DNA from: Haliangium sp963772315
Lineage (GTDB): Bacteria; Myxococcota_A; Polyangia; Haliangiales; Haliangiaceae
Assembly: GCA_963772315.1 (NCBI GenBank)
Contig: CAVYWJ010000004.1
Span: 4,898,001-4,962,000, forward strand
Length of the DNA stretch: 64,000 nt
Reading direction: 5' to 3'
The notes beneath the pieces were generated by a model. That model worked only from the letters and a program-made list of their open reading frames with translations. It had not been told where the DNA came from and searched no databases. Both the position numbers and the translations under genes were made by a program. Within the stretch, counting starts at the first letter, position 1; each line of letters opens with the position of its first letter. This document shows positions 17,366-25,636 of the stretch, in pieces.

Positions 17366-17869
17366 ATGGAGCGACGACGGCACGCGAGCGCCATATCCAC
17401 ACTACTCTTGAGCGCGACGCTGATAGCGTTTGCGACGCTGACTGCGGCGTGCGAGGAGAACCCAGTTGGGCGAGAGTGTTTCATCGGGCTCGATGCAGGC
17501 ACCCCGACCCAGGCCATCGTGGCTTCGCCGGCGCTGGAATGCCAGTCTCGGACCTGCCTGCGTGTACCCAACGAGCGCGGCGTTGACGAGCTGCCCGAGG
17601 ACAGCGAGTACACCAACCTGTGCACCGCGGAGTGCAGCTCGGACCAGGACTGCGATCGAGTCCCCGAGTCCCCGTGTCAGACGGGCTTCACGTGCGCCAT
17701 CCCGGTCGTGGTCGGCCCGTTCTGCTGCAGGAAGCTGTGCGTGTGCAAGGACTACCTGATCCTGCCCGATGGCGGCGTGCCTGTCGCCCCCGAAGCGTGC
17801 AACGCCGACGTCGCAGAGAACACCTGCTGCAACTTGCCAGGCCGGGCCGCTCTCCCCGAGTGCCAGTGA
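17366..17869 (+). CDS. Cys-rich lipoprotein
   Basis: A 167-residue lipoprotein. The start at 17366 is preferred to upstream ATGs because GAGGAG precedes it and it begins a lipoprotein signal peptide, MERRRHASAISTLLLSATLI, ending FATLTAAC. The mature part has about fifteen cysteines, among them CLRVPN, CTAECSSDQDCDRV, CQTGFTC, FCCRKLCVCKDY and NTCCNLPG, which probably form a disulfide-rich fold. Function unknown. It stands alone between a strong promoter and a terminator. Confidence 0.75.
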   Translation: MERRRHASAISTLLLSATLIAFATLTAACEENPVGRECFIGLDAGTPTQAIVASPALECQSRTCLRVPNERGVDELPEDSEYTNLCTAECSSDQDCDRVPESPCQTGFTCAIPVVVGPFCCRKLCVCKDYLILPDGGVPVAPEACNADVAENTCCNLPGRAALPECQ

Positions 17870-17961
17870 GCCGCGCCTGAGCGCTGGCTGCGCCTTCCGC
17901 GCGGCGAACTGCGGGGCATGACACCCCTGCATCGCTCACGGCCGCGCAGCTCATCCCTGCA

Positions 17962-17994
17962 GCCGCCCTCGCCCGAGGGCGGCGCTGTTTTGCC
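17962..17994 (+). terminator. Rho-independent terminator
   Basis: A nine-base GC-rich perfect stem (GCCGCCCTC / GAGGGCGGC) with a four-base loop, followed by GCTGTTTT. It ends the lipoprotein transcript (stop at 17869) before the convergent yraN gene. Confidence 0.7.
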
Positions 17995-18019
17995 TGACGG
18001 ACGCGCTGGACGGGCCTGC

Positions 18020-18382
18020 TCACAGGCCGATGCGAAACGCGTCGCGAATCAGCTCGACCTGCTCGCCGGTGATGCCGAGTACATCGAAGCGGCAGAGCGC
18101 GAAGTGCAGGTTGCGCACGGACAGGTAATAGCCCGCCACCCTGGCGATCCGCCGCTGTTTCGCCAGCGTGATCGTCTCCAGGGCCGTACCGCGGCGGCCG
18201 TCGCTGCGCGTGCGCACCTCGACGAACGCCAGCGCATCGCCCTCTCGGGCGACGATGTCGATCTCTCCCAACCGGCAGCGGAAGTTCCGCTCGATCACGG
18301 AGTAGCCACGGGCGCACAGATAGGCAATCGCGCGTTCTTCACCGCGTTGCCCCTGCTGGTGCGTCGAGGGCTCACGAGACAC
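18020..18382 (-). CDS. yraN: YraN/UPF0102 family nuclease-like protein
   Basis: A 120-residue protein with the family core: GEERAIAYLCARGY, then NFRCRLGEIDIVAREGDALAFVEVRTR, which carries the E-I-D and E-V-R (usually EVK) residues of a PD-(D/E)XK-like site. The family is linked to DNA processing but its exact task is unsettled. It is the last gene of the rpsP operon, 17 bases after rplS, the usual neighbourhood for yraN (normally with rnhB between, which is absent here). Confidence 0.9.
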   Translation of the reverse strand: MSREPSTHQQGQRGEERAIAYLCARGYSVIERNFRCRLGEIDIVAREGDALAFVEVRTRSDGRRGTALETITLAKQRRIARVAGYYLSVRNLHFALCRFDVLGITGEQVELIRDAFRIGL

Positions 18383-18399
18383 GGACGTCGCGAAGCTGC

Positions 18400-18849
18400 T
18401 TACTGAGCAGCTTCTTCCGGCTGGGCGGCCTGGTCCTTGCGCTTCTTGTTGCGCCGGGGCTTCTTCACGACCGTCTCCTGCAGCTTGCTGTCGAAGGAGC
18501 GCTCCTTGATACGAGCCGCCTTGCCGCTGAGCGCGCGCAGATAGTACAGCCGGGACCGGCGGACCTTGCCGCGGGCCACGATGTCGATCTTCTCGATGTT
18601 GGGCGAGTTATCGGCGAAGATACGCTCGACCCCGACGCCGTAAGAGATCTTGCGGACCGTGAAGGCGGCGCGATTGCTGCCGCCGTTGCGCCGGATGCAG
18701 ACCCCCTCGAACGCCTGGGAACGGGTCTTCGCACCCTCGCGAATCTTCACCCACACCTTGACCGTATCGCCCGATCGGAACTCGGGCAGCGGCTCGGCGC
18801 GGATAGTGCGTTGTTCGATCTTCTGGATGAGAATAGCTGGAGCCGTCAT
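18400..18849 (-). CDS. rplS: 50S ribosomal protein L19
   Basis: A 149-residue protein: the L19 signature SGDTVKVWVKIREGAKTRSQ, the loop GVCIRRNGGSNRAAFTVRKI and RGKVRRSRLYYLRALSGKAA are all present. L19 sits at the subunit interface. It is longer than the common 115 residues because of a basic and then Gln/Glu/Ala-rich tail (KKPRRNKKRKDQAAQPEEAAQ begins near residue 128), a tail often seen in deltaproteobacterial lineages. A gap of 229 bases to trmD, long for this operon, may hold a leader or internal promoter. Confidence 0.96.
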   Translation of the reverse strand: MTAPAILIQKIEQRTIRAEPLPEFRSGDTVKVWVKIREGAKTRSQAFEGVCIRRNGGSNRAAFTVRKISYGVGVERIFADNSPNIEKIDIVARGKVRRSRLYYLRALSGKAARIKERSFDSKLQETVVKKPRRNKKRKDQAAQPEEAAQ

Positions 18850-19078
18850 CTTAGCCTCTCCCGAGCCTGGTACTGTTCCGGGCTACCTGCCGTGCTGCCG
18901 TTTCCTGGGCCTGGTTACCCTTCGTCTGGCTTGTTCCCCGGGCGTGGTGCCCTTCCGCGACAGCGCCTGCCCCATCACAGGGTCGATGCAATGTCTTGGC
19001 GAGGATCTGGCACAGCTGGGGGGATGTGTTGCCAGAAATCGGGTTCCCTCGTCAAGCCCGGGCAGTCAGTTCGTGTGT

Positions 19079-20425
19079 TCATGCCATGGGTTGCCCGAAC
19101 AGACGATCGAGAATGATCGCCACGGCGCTGCGCACACTGAGATGGTTGAACCGTGGACGGCCGCCCACCGGAGCCAGGAGCCGATCCGTCTCCGCGATGA
19201 TATCACTGGTCAAGCCCCAGCCGGTCCCGAACACGAGCAGCACCGGCCGCGGCCCGCCCACATCCACGTGGAGCTCCCTGCGCAGGGCCTCGAATCCCAC
19301 GCTCTCGCGCCCGGCCCGTGCCGACGTGGCCACGACCAGCGGTGGCTCGCCGTGCGCGGCAGCGATCTCCTGCTTCACGTCGGCGAGGCTCGCGGCCGTG
19401 CGCACCCGCGCCAGCGCCCGGCCGCGGTTGTCGCTGTCCTTGCCGCCCTTGCGGTCGCCGGACGCCTCGGCGGGCACCGCGTCGAGATCTTCGGTCCACA
19501 CCGCGAGGATCTCCGCGACCTTGTCTCGCTGTGCGCCCACCGGCGTGACCACGAAGTAACCGGCCAGGCCGTAGGTCGCAGACGAGCGCGCGATGTCGTG
19601 CACGTCGAGGTTGGTGACCGCGCTGGTGACGATGCGCTGGTTGCGGTCGTACACGGGATGATGGACCAGGGCCACGTAGGTCCGCCCGGCCGGCTCGACG
19701 CTGTCCAGCTCGCTCCACAGCTTGCGGTCCTCGTCGCTGAACCGATGCCCGGCCAGCAAGTCGGGCCGGCGCCGGGCCGTGCGCACCAGGGCTTGCTGGC
19801 GCCGCCACTGGCGAATCCGCTCGTGGTGACCGCTCTGCAGGATCGCCGGCACGGCCAGCCCGCGGAACTCAGTGGGCCGCGTGTACTGCGGGTATTCGAC
19901 CAGCCCCTCGGAGAACGACTCCTCGCTGGTGGACGCGGCCTCGCCGAGCACCCCCGGCACGTAGCGCGCGACCGCATCGATGATGCTCATGGCGCCCAGC
20001 TCGCCCCCGGTCAGCACGAAGTCGCCAACCGAGATCTCCTCGTCGATGGCGGTCTCCGCGACCCGTTCGTCCACGCCTTCGTAGCGGCCACACACCAGCA
20101 CCAGGTGCGGCAGCGCTGCCAGCTCCTGGACGCGCTGCTGCTTCAGCGGACGCCCGCCCGCCGACAGGAGGATGCGATGCGCAGGCGCGGGGCCCTGCGC
20201 CGCCTCGATCGCCGCCACCACCGGCTCCACCTTCATCACCATGCCCGGACCGCCGCCATACGGCGTATCGTCGACCGTGCGGTGGCGATCCGACGTGAAG
20301 TCGCGCGGATTGACGAAGCTCACCTCGACCGCGCCGGCCGCGATCGCCCGGCCGAGCACGCCCGCCTCGAGCACGGACGCGAACATCTCGGGAAAGATCG
20401 TCACGACGGTGAAGCGCATGCTCAC
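19079..20425 (-). CDS. trmD: TrmD tRNA(m1G37) methyltransferase fused to a second RNA methyltransferase-like domain
   Basis: A 448-residue fusion. Residues 1-250 are TrmD, which methylates G37 of tRNA with SAM: FTVVTIFPEMF, GGGPGMVMK, VCGRYEGVDERV, and the trefoil-knot region PQYTRPTEFRG. From about 255 a second domain begins (RTYVALVHHPVYDRNQRIV, TYGLAGYFVVTPV, LVFGTGWGLTSDI) that matches the SPOUT-like 'Methyltrn_RNA_4' family, usually a separate gene just after trmD in deltaproteobacteria. The start overlaps the rimM stop (ATGA), so translation is coupled. Normal TrmD is about 240-260 residues, so the length itself shows the fusion; no frameshift is needed to explain it. Confidence 0.9.
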   Translation of the reverse strand: MSMRFTVVTIFPEMFASVLEAGVLGRAIAAGAVEVSFVNPRDFTSDRHRTVDDTPYGGGPGMVMKVEPVVAAIEAAQGPAPAHRILLSAGGRPLKQQRVQELAALPHLVLVCGRYEGVDERVAETAIDEEISVGDFVLTGGELGAMSIIDAVARYVPGVLGEAASTSEESFSEGLVEYPQYTRPTEFRGLAVPAILQSGHHERIRQWRRQQALVRTARRRPDLLAGHRFSDEDRKLWSELDSVEPAGRTYVALVHHPVYDRNQRIVTSAVTNLDVHDIARSSATYGLAGYFVVTPVGAQRDKVAEILAVWTEDLDAVPAEASGDRKGGKDSDNRGRALARVRTAASLADVKQEIAAAHGEPPLVVATSARAGRESVGFEALRRELHVDVGGPRPVLLVFGTGWGLTSDIIAETDRLLAPVGGRPRFNHLSVRSAVAIILDRLFGQPMA

Positions 20426-20934
20426 CGTCGCGGGCTCTCGGGCAGATCCTCGGGCGGGGCCACCACGACGCGCCCCTGCTCCAGATCCACGTCGATCACG
20501 AACTCGGGCACCAGCGGCAGCAAGCGCTCGATCTCGCCGTCATGGATGACCAGGCGATCCTGCGGCCCGGTCTCGACCGCGGCGATCGTGCCGTAGGGAC
20601 GCCCGTCCTCGAGCACGACCGCGCAGCCGACCAGATCGGCCAGGAATACCTGTCCCTCGTCGATCGGGATCCGCTCCCGATCCACGGACACGCCCTGCCC
20701 GCGCAGGAGCTCGGCGCGGTTGCGATCGTCGATCCCGGCCAGGCGCAGCAAGAACGCGCCCTGCACCGGCCGCGCTTGCTCGACTTCATAGTCGACGCTG
20801 CCGATGCGCACCGACTCGACGTCGAGCAGCGTCTCGGACTCGGGATCGTGCGTCACCACGCGCAGCTCGCCGCGCACGCCGTGCGGGCGGGCAACGAAGC
20901 CGATCTCGAGGAAGGATGATGGTGCGCGGGTCAT
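20422..20934 (-). CDS. rimM: Ribosome maturation factor RimM
   Basis: A 170-residue protein that assists assembly of the 30S head and binds S19. The N-terminal domain has IGFVARPHGVRGELRV, and the PRC-barrel domain has GQVFLADLVGCAVVLEDG, GTIAAVETGPQDRLVIHD and the closing PEFVIDVDLEQGRVVV. It overlaps trmD by four bases and follows khpA by 90 bases. Confidence 0.95.
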   Translation of the reverse strand: MTRAPSSFLEIGFVARPHGVRGELRVVTHDPESETLLDVESVRIGSVDYEVEQARPVQGAFLLRLAGIDDRNRAELLRGQGVSVDRERIPIDEGQVFLADLVGCAVVLEDGRPYGTIAAVETGPQDRLVIHDGEIERLLPLVPEFVIDVDLEQGRVVVAPPEDLPESPRR

Positions 20935-21024
20935 GTGGACGGCCGCGATGCCGTCGAGCCCGGGCGCACCTCACGGCTGCTCGCCACGGGCGCGCCAGAT
21001 CGCTCTCCGGCGCTACACGGGGGA

Positions 21025-21279
<255 letters not shown>

Positions 21280-21287
21280 GACGCGGG

Positions 21288-21560
21288 CTAACCCTGGGTG
21301 CCCGCGGTGGGCGTGGTAGGCGGCTCGGCGGCGGCCAGCTTCTTGGCCAGCGAAGCCACCGTGGCCGACGGCGTCGCCCCGGTCTTCACCCAGTGGGTGT
21401 AGCGATCACGGTCGATGCGCACCACCTTGGCGCGGGGATCGTAGATACCGATCTGCTCGATGAACCGGCCGTCGCGCGGAGCGCTCTTCTCCGCGGCAAC
21501 GACGCGGTAGAAAGGCCGTTTCTTGGAACCCTGACGAGAGAGACGAATTGCGACTGCCAT
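21288..21560 (-). CDS. rpsP: 30S ribosomal protein S16
   Basis: A 90-residue protein beginning MAVAIRLSRQGSKKRPFYRV; this start at 21560 is used because it is the conserved S16 N-terminus, although the frame is open to 21599. Also seen are DGRFIEQIGIYDPRA and THWVKTGATPSATVASLAKK. First gene of the translation operon, driven by the promoter at 21728-21756 with a leader of about 160 bases. Confidence 0.96.
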   Translation of the reverse strand: MAVAIRLSRQGSKKRPFYRVVAAEKSAPRDGRFIEQIGIYDPRAKVVRIDRDRYTHWVKTGATPSATVASLAKKLAAAEPPTTPTAGTQG

Positions 21561-21727
21561 GCGTGTGCCTGTCGATGTCGATGGAACGGAAGAAGTCACC
21601 TGGTGGCTATGAGGTACCCGATGCTTCCGACCAACCTTACCTCCGCAGAGTCTGCAAAGCAGCGCTGCGACAGGTATAACATCGCGAATTGCATACGGGA
21701 ATACCCCCTACCCAGCAGTAGCCGCGC

Positions 21728-21756
21728 ACTCTACCCGCGCCGGCTGGGGGTGTCAA
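21728..21756 (-). promoter_or_regulatory. Sigma-70-like promoter of the rpsP operon
   Basis: Minus-strand TTGACA (21756-21751), 17-base spacer, TAGAGT (21733-21728). It lies upstream of rpsP and only about 20 bases from the divergent cytochrome gene start at 21775. Confidence 0.55.
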
Positions 21757-21774
21757 GCGTGCTATATCCCCGTC

Positions 21775-23457
21775 ATGAGGACTCGTATTGCATACGGGCT
21801 GGCATCCCTGGTGTTCACCCTGGGGGTTGCTTGCTCGGCCCAGCCTGCGGGCAAGAAGCCCGCTGACGCGGCCGAGCGCAGCTTGACCATCGTCGCGACC
21901 ACGGAGCTGCGCGGCCAGACCGAGCCATGCGGCTGCAACACCAACCCTCTTGGCGATCTCGCGCGCACGACCGAGATGATACGCGACCTGCGCGAGAGCG
22001 GTCGCCCGGTCCTGGTCGTGGACGGCGGCTCCCTCCTCTACACCACCATCCCGGTCCCCGAACACCTGAAGGCCCAGGAGCAGCTCAAGGCCGATCTCCT
22101 CCGGCGCGTGTTCTCCAGGGAGCTCGATGCTGCGGCGATTGGCCTGGGCCCGCACGATCTCGGCATGGGCACCGGCGGGACCGCGCCCGCCCGCCAGGCG
22201 GCCAACATCGATCCCAAGAGCGGCATCCCCGTGGAGGCGCCCAAGGTCGTCGAGGCCGGCGGCGTCCGCGTCGGCATCTTCGGCGTGGTCTCGCCGGCCG
22301 CCCTGGCGCCGCACGGCGTGCAGGCGAGCGATCCCGTCGCGGCAGCGCGCGCGGCCGTGGCCACCCTGCGCCAGCAAGGCGCCCGCATCGTCGTCGGCCT
22401 GGCGCACTTGACCCGCAAGGACGCGGCCGATCTCGCCCGCGCCGTGCCCGGCATCGACTTCCTTCTGATCGGCCTGGATGCACCCGAGCCCGATCAGATC
22501 TCTCCGGCCCCGCTCCGGGTCGGCGACACCTATCTGGTGCAGCCGGCCAACCGCGGCCAGATCGTCACCCGGCTCGACGTCACCGTCCGCGACGCAGACG
22601 GCGCGCTCACCGACGCGATCGGCGAGGCCCGCGCCGCCTCCCTGGCCAGCGAGCTCGAGGCCCAGATCGACGCGCTGTCCAAGGATCTCGCCAGGTGGAA
22701 GTCCGATCCCTCGGCCGACGCGAGCTTCGTGCAGACCAAGGAGCGCGAGCTGGCCGAGATCCAGCAGCAGCACGACGGGCTGCGCGCGCAGCCGCTGCAG
22801 ATCCCCGAGCGCGGCAGCTGGTTCGCCATGACCCAGATCCAGATCAACAAGAAGCTGGCGTGCAACGAGGAGATCCAGGCTGCCAAGGCCACCTTCAACA
22901 AGGCTGCGGGCGAGGCCAACGTCGCCGCGGCCCAGGGCAATGAGCCCTCGCCTCCGCCCGCGGGCACGGCCGGCTTCGCCGGCGCCGAGGAGTGCAGCAT
23001 GTGCCACGCCGAGGCCACCGAGTTCTGGCAGAAGACCAGGCATTTCCAGGCCTGGGAGACCCTGGAGAAGGTCAACCGGCAGTTCGACTACGAGTGCATC
23101 GGCTGCCACGTCACCGGCTTCGATGCGCCCGGCGGCGCCACCCTGGCCAGGAACGAGCACCTGCGCGACGTCCAGTGCGAGACGTGCCACGGCCCGGGAT
23201 CGCTGCACATCGATGCAGACGGCCAGGATAAGCCGCGCAGCGTGATCCGCGCGCCGGCCGAGTCCCTGTGCAAGGGTTGCCACAGCTTCGAGCACTCCGA
23301 CACCTTCGACTTCACGGCCTACCTGCGCGACGTCACCGGACCAGGCCACGGCAAGGAATTCCGTGAGAAGCTCGGTGACGGACCCACGGGTGCAGAGCTC
23401 CGGCGTGCCGGCCTCGAAAAGGCCGGCACCGAGCTCGGCGCCGGCTGCCGGAAGTGA
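21775..23457 (+). CDS. Lipoprotein with metallophosphatase-like domain and four c-type heme sites
   Basis: A 560-residue lipoprotein with the lipobox TLGVAC (Cys20). Residues about 35-290 resemble the calcineurin-like part of 5'-nucleotidases (TIVATTELRGQTEPCGC, VLVVDGGSLLY, VGIFGVVSP, VVGLAHLTRKDA), but without a clear metal set such as DxH/GNHD. A helical stretch follows, then four CxxCH heme motifs: CSMCH, CIGCH, CETCH and CKGCH (about 405-505). This matches exported tetraheme 'cytochrome c554-like' proteins in which an UshA-like domain leads. Probably an outer-membrane or periplasmic redox lipoprotein. The rlpA gene follows after six bases, so the two are co-transcribed. Confidence 0.8.
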   Translation: MRTRIAYGLASLVFTLGVACSAQPAGKKPADAAERSLTIVATTELRGQTEPCGCNTNPLGDLARTTEMIRDLRESGRPVLVVDGGSLLYTTIPVPEHLKAQEQLKADLLRRVFSRELDAAAIGLGPHDLGMGTGGTAPARQAANIDPKSGIPVEAPKVVEAGGVRVGIFGVVSPAALAPHGVQASDPVAAARAAVATLRQQGARIVVGLAHLTRKDAADLARAVPGIDFLLIGLDAPEPDQISPAPLRVGDTYLVQPANRGQIVTRLDVTVRDADGALTDAIGEARAASLASELEAQIDALSKDLARWKSDPSADASFVQTKERELAEIQQQHDGLRAQPLQIPERGSWFAMTQIQINKKLACNEEIQAAKATFNKAAGEANVAAAQGNEPSPPPAGTAGFAGAEECSMCHAEATEFWQKTRHFQAWETLEKVNRQFDYECIGCHVTGFDAPGGATLARNEHLRDVQCETCHGPGSLHIDADGQDKPRSVIRAPAESLCKGCHSFEHSDTFDFTAYLRDVTGPGHGKEFREKLGDGPTGAELRRAGLEKAGTELGAGCRK

Positions 23458-23463
23458 TCCCCC

Positions 23464-23967
23464 ATGAACAAGAGCACCGCCCTCGCCCGCCTGGCGATCA
23501 TCGCCATCCTCGCCTCCAGCCTGTCCGCCTGCTCCAGCATGATCGAGCCCGCAGGCTCCAGCCACGCCGGCACGCAGGCGCCAGCCTCGGGGCCTCCGGG
23601 TGGCACCGTCATGACCGAGCCGATCGAGACCGCGGCGCCGCCCGAGCCCACCGGCGAGGTCGAGCGCGGTCAGGCCGGCTGGTACGGCGATCGCTACCAC
23701 GGACGCAAGACCGCCTCGGGCGAGCGCTTCGACCAGAACGCCCTCACCGCCGCTCACCGCACCCTGCCCTTTGGCACCATGGTCGAGGTGAAGAACCTCG
23801 ACAATGGCCGCACCGTGACCGTGCGCATCAATGATCGCGGCCCTTTCGGGCGCAAGACGCGCATCATCGACCTGTCCAGGGCAGCCGCCGGCGAGATCGA
23901 CATGGTGAACGCGGGGGTGGCGCCGGTCGAGGTTCGCATCGTCAGCCAGCCCTTGCCGAGCAGCTGA
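23464..23967 (+). CDS. rlpA: RlpA-family septal-ring lytic transglycosylase lipoprotein
   Basis: A 167-residue lipoprotein with the lipobox SLSAC and then the double-psi beta-barrel of RlpA: GWYGDRYHGRKTASGERFD, LTAAHRTLPFGTMVEV, VRINDRGPFGRKTRIIDLSR. RlpA cleaves naked glycan strands in the cell wall. The C-terminal SPOR domain found in E. coli RlpA is absent, as in many short family members. Confidence 0.92.
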   Translation: MNKSTALARLAIIAILASSLSACSSMIEPAGSSHAGTQAPASGPPGGTVMTEPIETAAPPEPTGEVERGQAGWYGDRYHGRKTASGERFDQNALTAAHRTLPFGTMVEVKNLDNGRTVTVRINDRGPFGRKTRIIDLSRAAAGEIDMVNAGVAPVEVRIVSQPLPSS

Positions 23968-24065
23968 GCTGCCGCGGCTCGCGAGGCCCCGAGCCGAGCC
24001 TGAGCCGACCCGACCCGGCCGGTCTGACTTGCCTGGTCGGGTGTGGCCTGGTAGGTTGGGTCGTC

Positions 24066-24947
24066 ATGCAAGAACGCCGTTCCTTCGCAGAGAGAACCTA
24101 CCTCGCGCCCGGTGCGGTACACTCGGGGAGCATGCGCTTGCCCGCTGCCGATACCCCGTCGCGGCTGGATCCCGATGACCACCTGGTCGAGCCCGAGACC
24201 CGCTTCGAGGTCTTCCAGGGCGAGCGCGTGTACGTCTCGCCCTCGCGGCCGGGCCACGGCGACCTCCACTCACGGCTCGACGGCGTCGTCGGCGAGCACG
24301 TCGCTACGGCCTACACGACGTCGGTCAATCTGCTCACCCGCCGCAGCGACAACAATGACTTCGCCACCGACGTGTCCGTGCGCCGGGACGGTCTCGACCC
24401 CGCCACCGGACATCGCTACCTCGAGGAGCTCTCGTTCGAGATCTTCTTCCAGGAGTCACGCGAGTACGCCCGCACCCGCGCCCGCAACGTGGTCACGTAC
24501 GGCGTGCGGCGCATGTTCGGCATCTTCGTCAAGGAGCGCTGGCCCGGCAGCGATGCGGTCGGCATGCTCGACTACACCGTGGCCGAGTGGTCGGCGGAGC
24601 GCGATGACTGGCGAACGCTGGCTCCGAGCGAGGTCATCGAGGATCCGGCCCTGCGCCTGCCCATCCCGGTCGAAGCGCTGACCAGTGTCGTCGCATCCCG
24701 TAGAGCCAAGGCTCGCGCGCTCCTCGCCGGGAACGACCCCGTGATCCAGGAGCACGATGCCCGGGTGCGGAGCGAGGAACGTCTGACGGCTACCCGCGAG
24801 AGCATCTTCGACGTTCTCGAACACCGCAAGATCGCCCTCGACGTGGCACAACGAGCCCGGATCGAGGCGTGCGACGACATCGCGACGCTCAAGCGCTGGC
24901 TCCTGCACACAACCGACGTGCGCAACGCGGCCGAGCTGCTGGCCTGA
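24066..24947 (+). CDS. Uma2-like (DUF820) restriction-endonuclease-fold protein, intact copy
   Basis: A 293-residue protein; an alternative start is the ATG at 24132. The Uma2-like part spans about 25-190: VFQGERVYVSPSRPGHGDLH, then FATDVSVRRDGL, LEELSFEIFFQESREYA and GVRRMFGIFVKE, i.e. the D...ExxFE...K-like pattern of PD-(D/E)XK proteins. A helical C-terminal region (VLEHRKIALDVAQRARIE) follows. Uma2 families are expanded in cyanobacteria and myxobacteria and have no settled function. The gene and about 60 bases of its upstream region are repeated at 25010-28124, so this is a tandem duplication. Confidence 0.72.
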   Translation: MQERRSFAERTYLAPGAVHSGSMRLPAADTPSRLDPDDHLVEPETRFEVFQGERVYVSPSRPGHGDLHSRLDGVVGEHVATAYTTSVNLLTRRSDNNDFATDVSVRRDGLDPATGHRYLEELSFEIFFQESREYARTRARNVVTYGVRRMFGIFVKERWPGSDAVGMLDYTVAEWSAERDDWRTLAPSEVIEDPALRLPIPVEALTSVVASRRAKARALLAGNDPVIQEHDARVRSEERLTATRESIFDVLEHRKIALDVAQRARIEACDDIATLKRWLLHTTDVRNAAELLA

Positions 24948-25398
24948 GAATTCGGACCGCGCGGCTCGTTCACGCGCGCGGCGCCCAACGGTCCCCGGCG
25001 ATGGCGGCGAGCCCCGACCCGGCCGGTCTGGCTTGCCAGGTCGGGTGCAGCCTGATAGGTTGGGTCGTCATGCGAGAGCCTCGTCCTTCCGCGGAGATGA
25101 CCTATCTCGCGCCCGGTGCGGTACACTCGGGGAGCATGCGCTTGCCCGCTGCCGATAACCCGTCGCGGCTGGATCCCGATGACCACCTGGTCGAGCCCGA
25201 GACCCGCTTCGAGGTCTTCCAGGGCGAGCGCGTGTACGTCTCGCCCGCGCGGCCGGGGCACGGCGACCTCCACTCACGGCTCGACGGCGTCGTCGGCGAG
25301 CATGTCGCCACGGCCTACACGACTTCGGTCGATCTGCTCACCCGCCGCAGCGACGACAACGACTTCGCCACCGACGTGTCCGTGCGCCGGGACGGTCT

Positions 25399-25632
25399 AA
25401 CGAGCGCGTGGTCTTCCACCTGCAAACAGAGGTGGGCGCAGCTGCCCTGGTCATGGTGGCAGCGATTGGCGTCAGCAACATCGAGATCACCCACGACGCC
25501 CTGGAAACCAGGCATTTGCGCCGCCGCAAGCGTTCTCCGCATCGCGTCGAGTTCGAGCGGCCGATTCCGGTGAGTCGTGGGGAAGAGCTGGGCATCTTCC
25601 ATCTCGGCTCGACCACCATCCTCATTTTCGAG
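25399..25632 (+). pseudogene. psd: Phosphatidylserine decarboxylase C-terminal fragment carried beside the IS
   Basis: This stretch is not Uma2. In one frame it reads NERVVFHLQTEVGAAALVMV, then GVSNIEITHDALETR and GEELGIFHLGSTTILIFE. The LGST motif, where Psd proenzymes cleave to form the pyruvoyl group, and the surrounding strands identify the end of a psd gene. It has neither start nor stop of its own and ends exactly at the CTAG before the IS left end. It is a host gene piece moved here together with the IS. Confidence 0.8.
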
Positions 25633-25636
25633 CTAG

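Noticed and set aside
21688..21798. Direct repeat ATTGCATACGGG at 21688 and 21787
   Set aside because: The second copy lies in the cytochrome signal-peptide codons and only two copies exist; chance is likely.
21637..23757. 706-residue open frame on the minus strand
   Set aside because: It lies opposite the tetraheme and rlpA genes and owes its length to GC-rich codon use; composition is Gly/Arg/Leu-rich without motifs.
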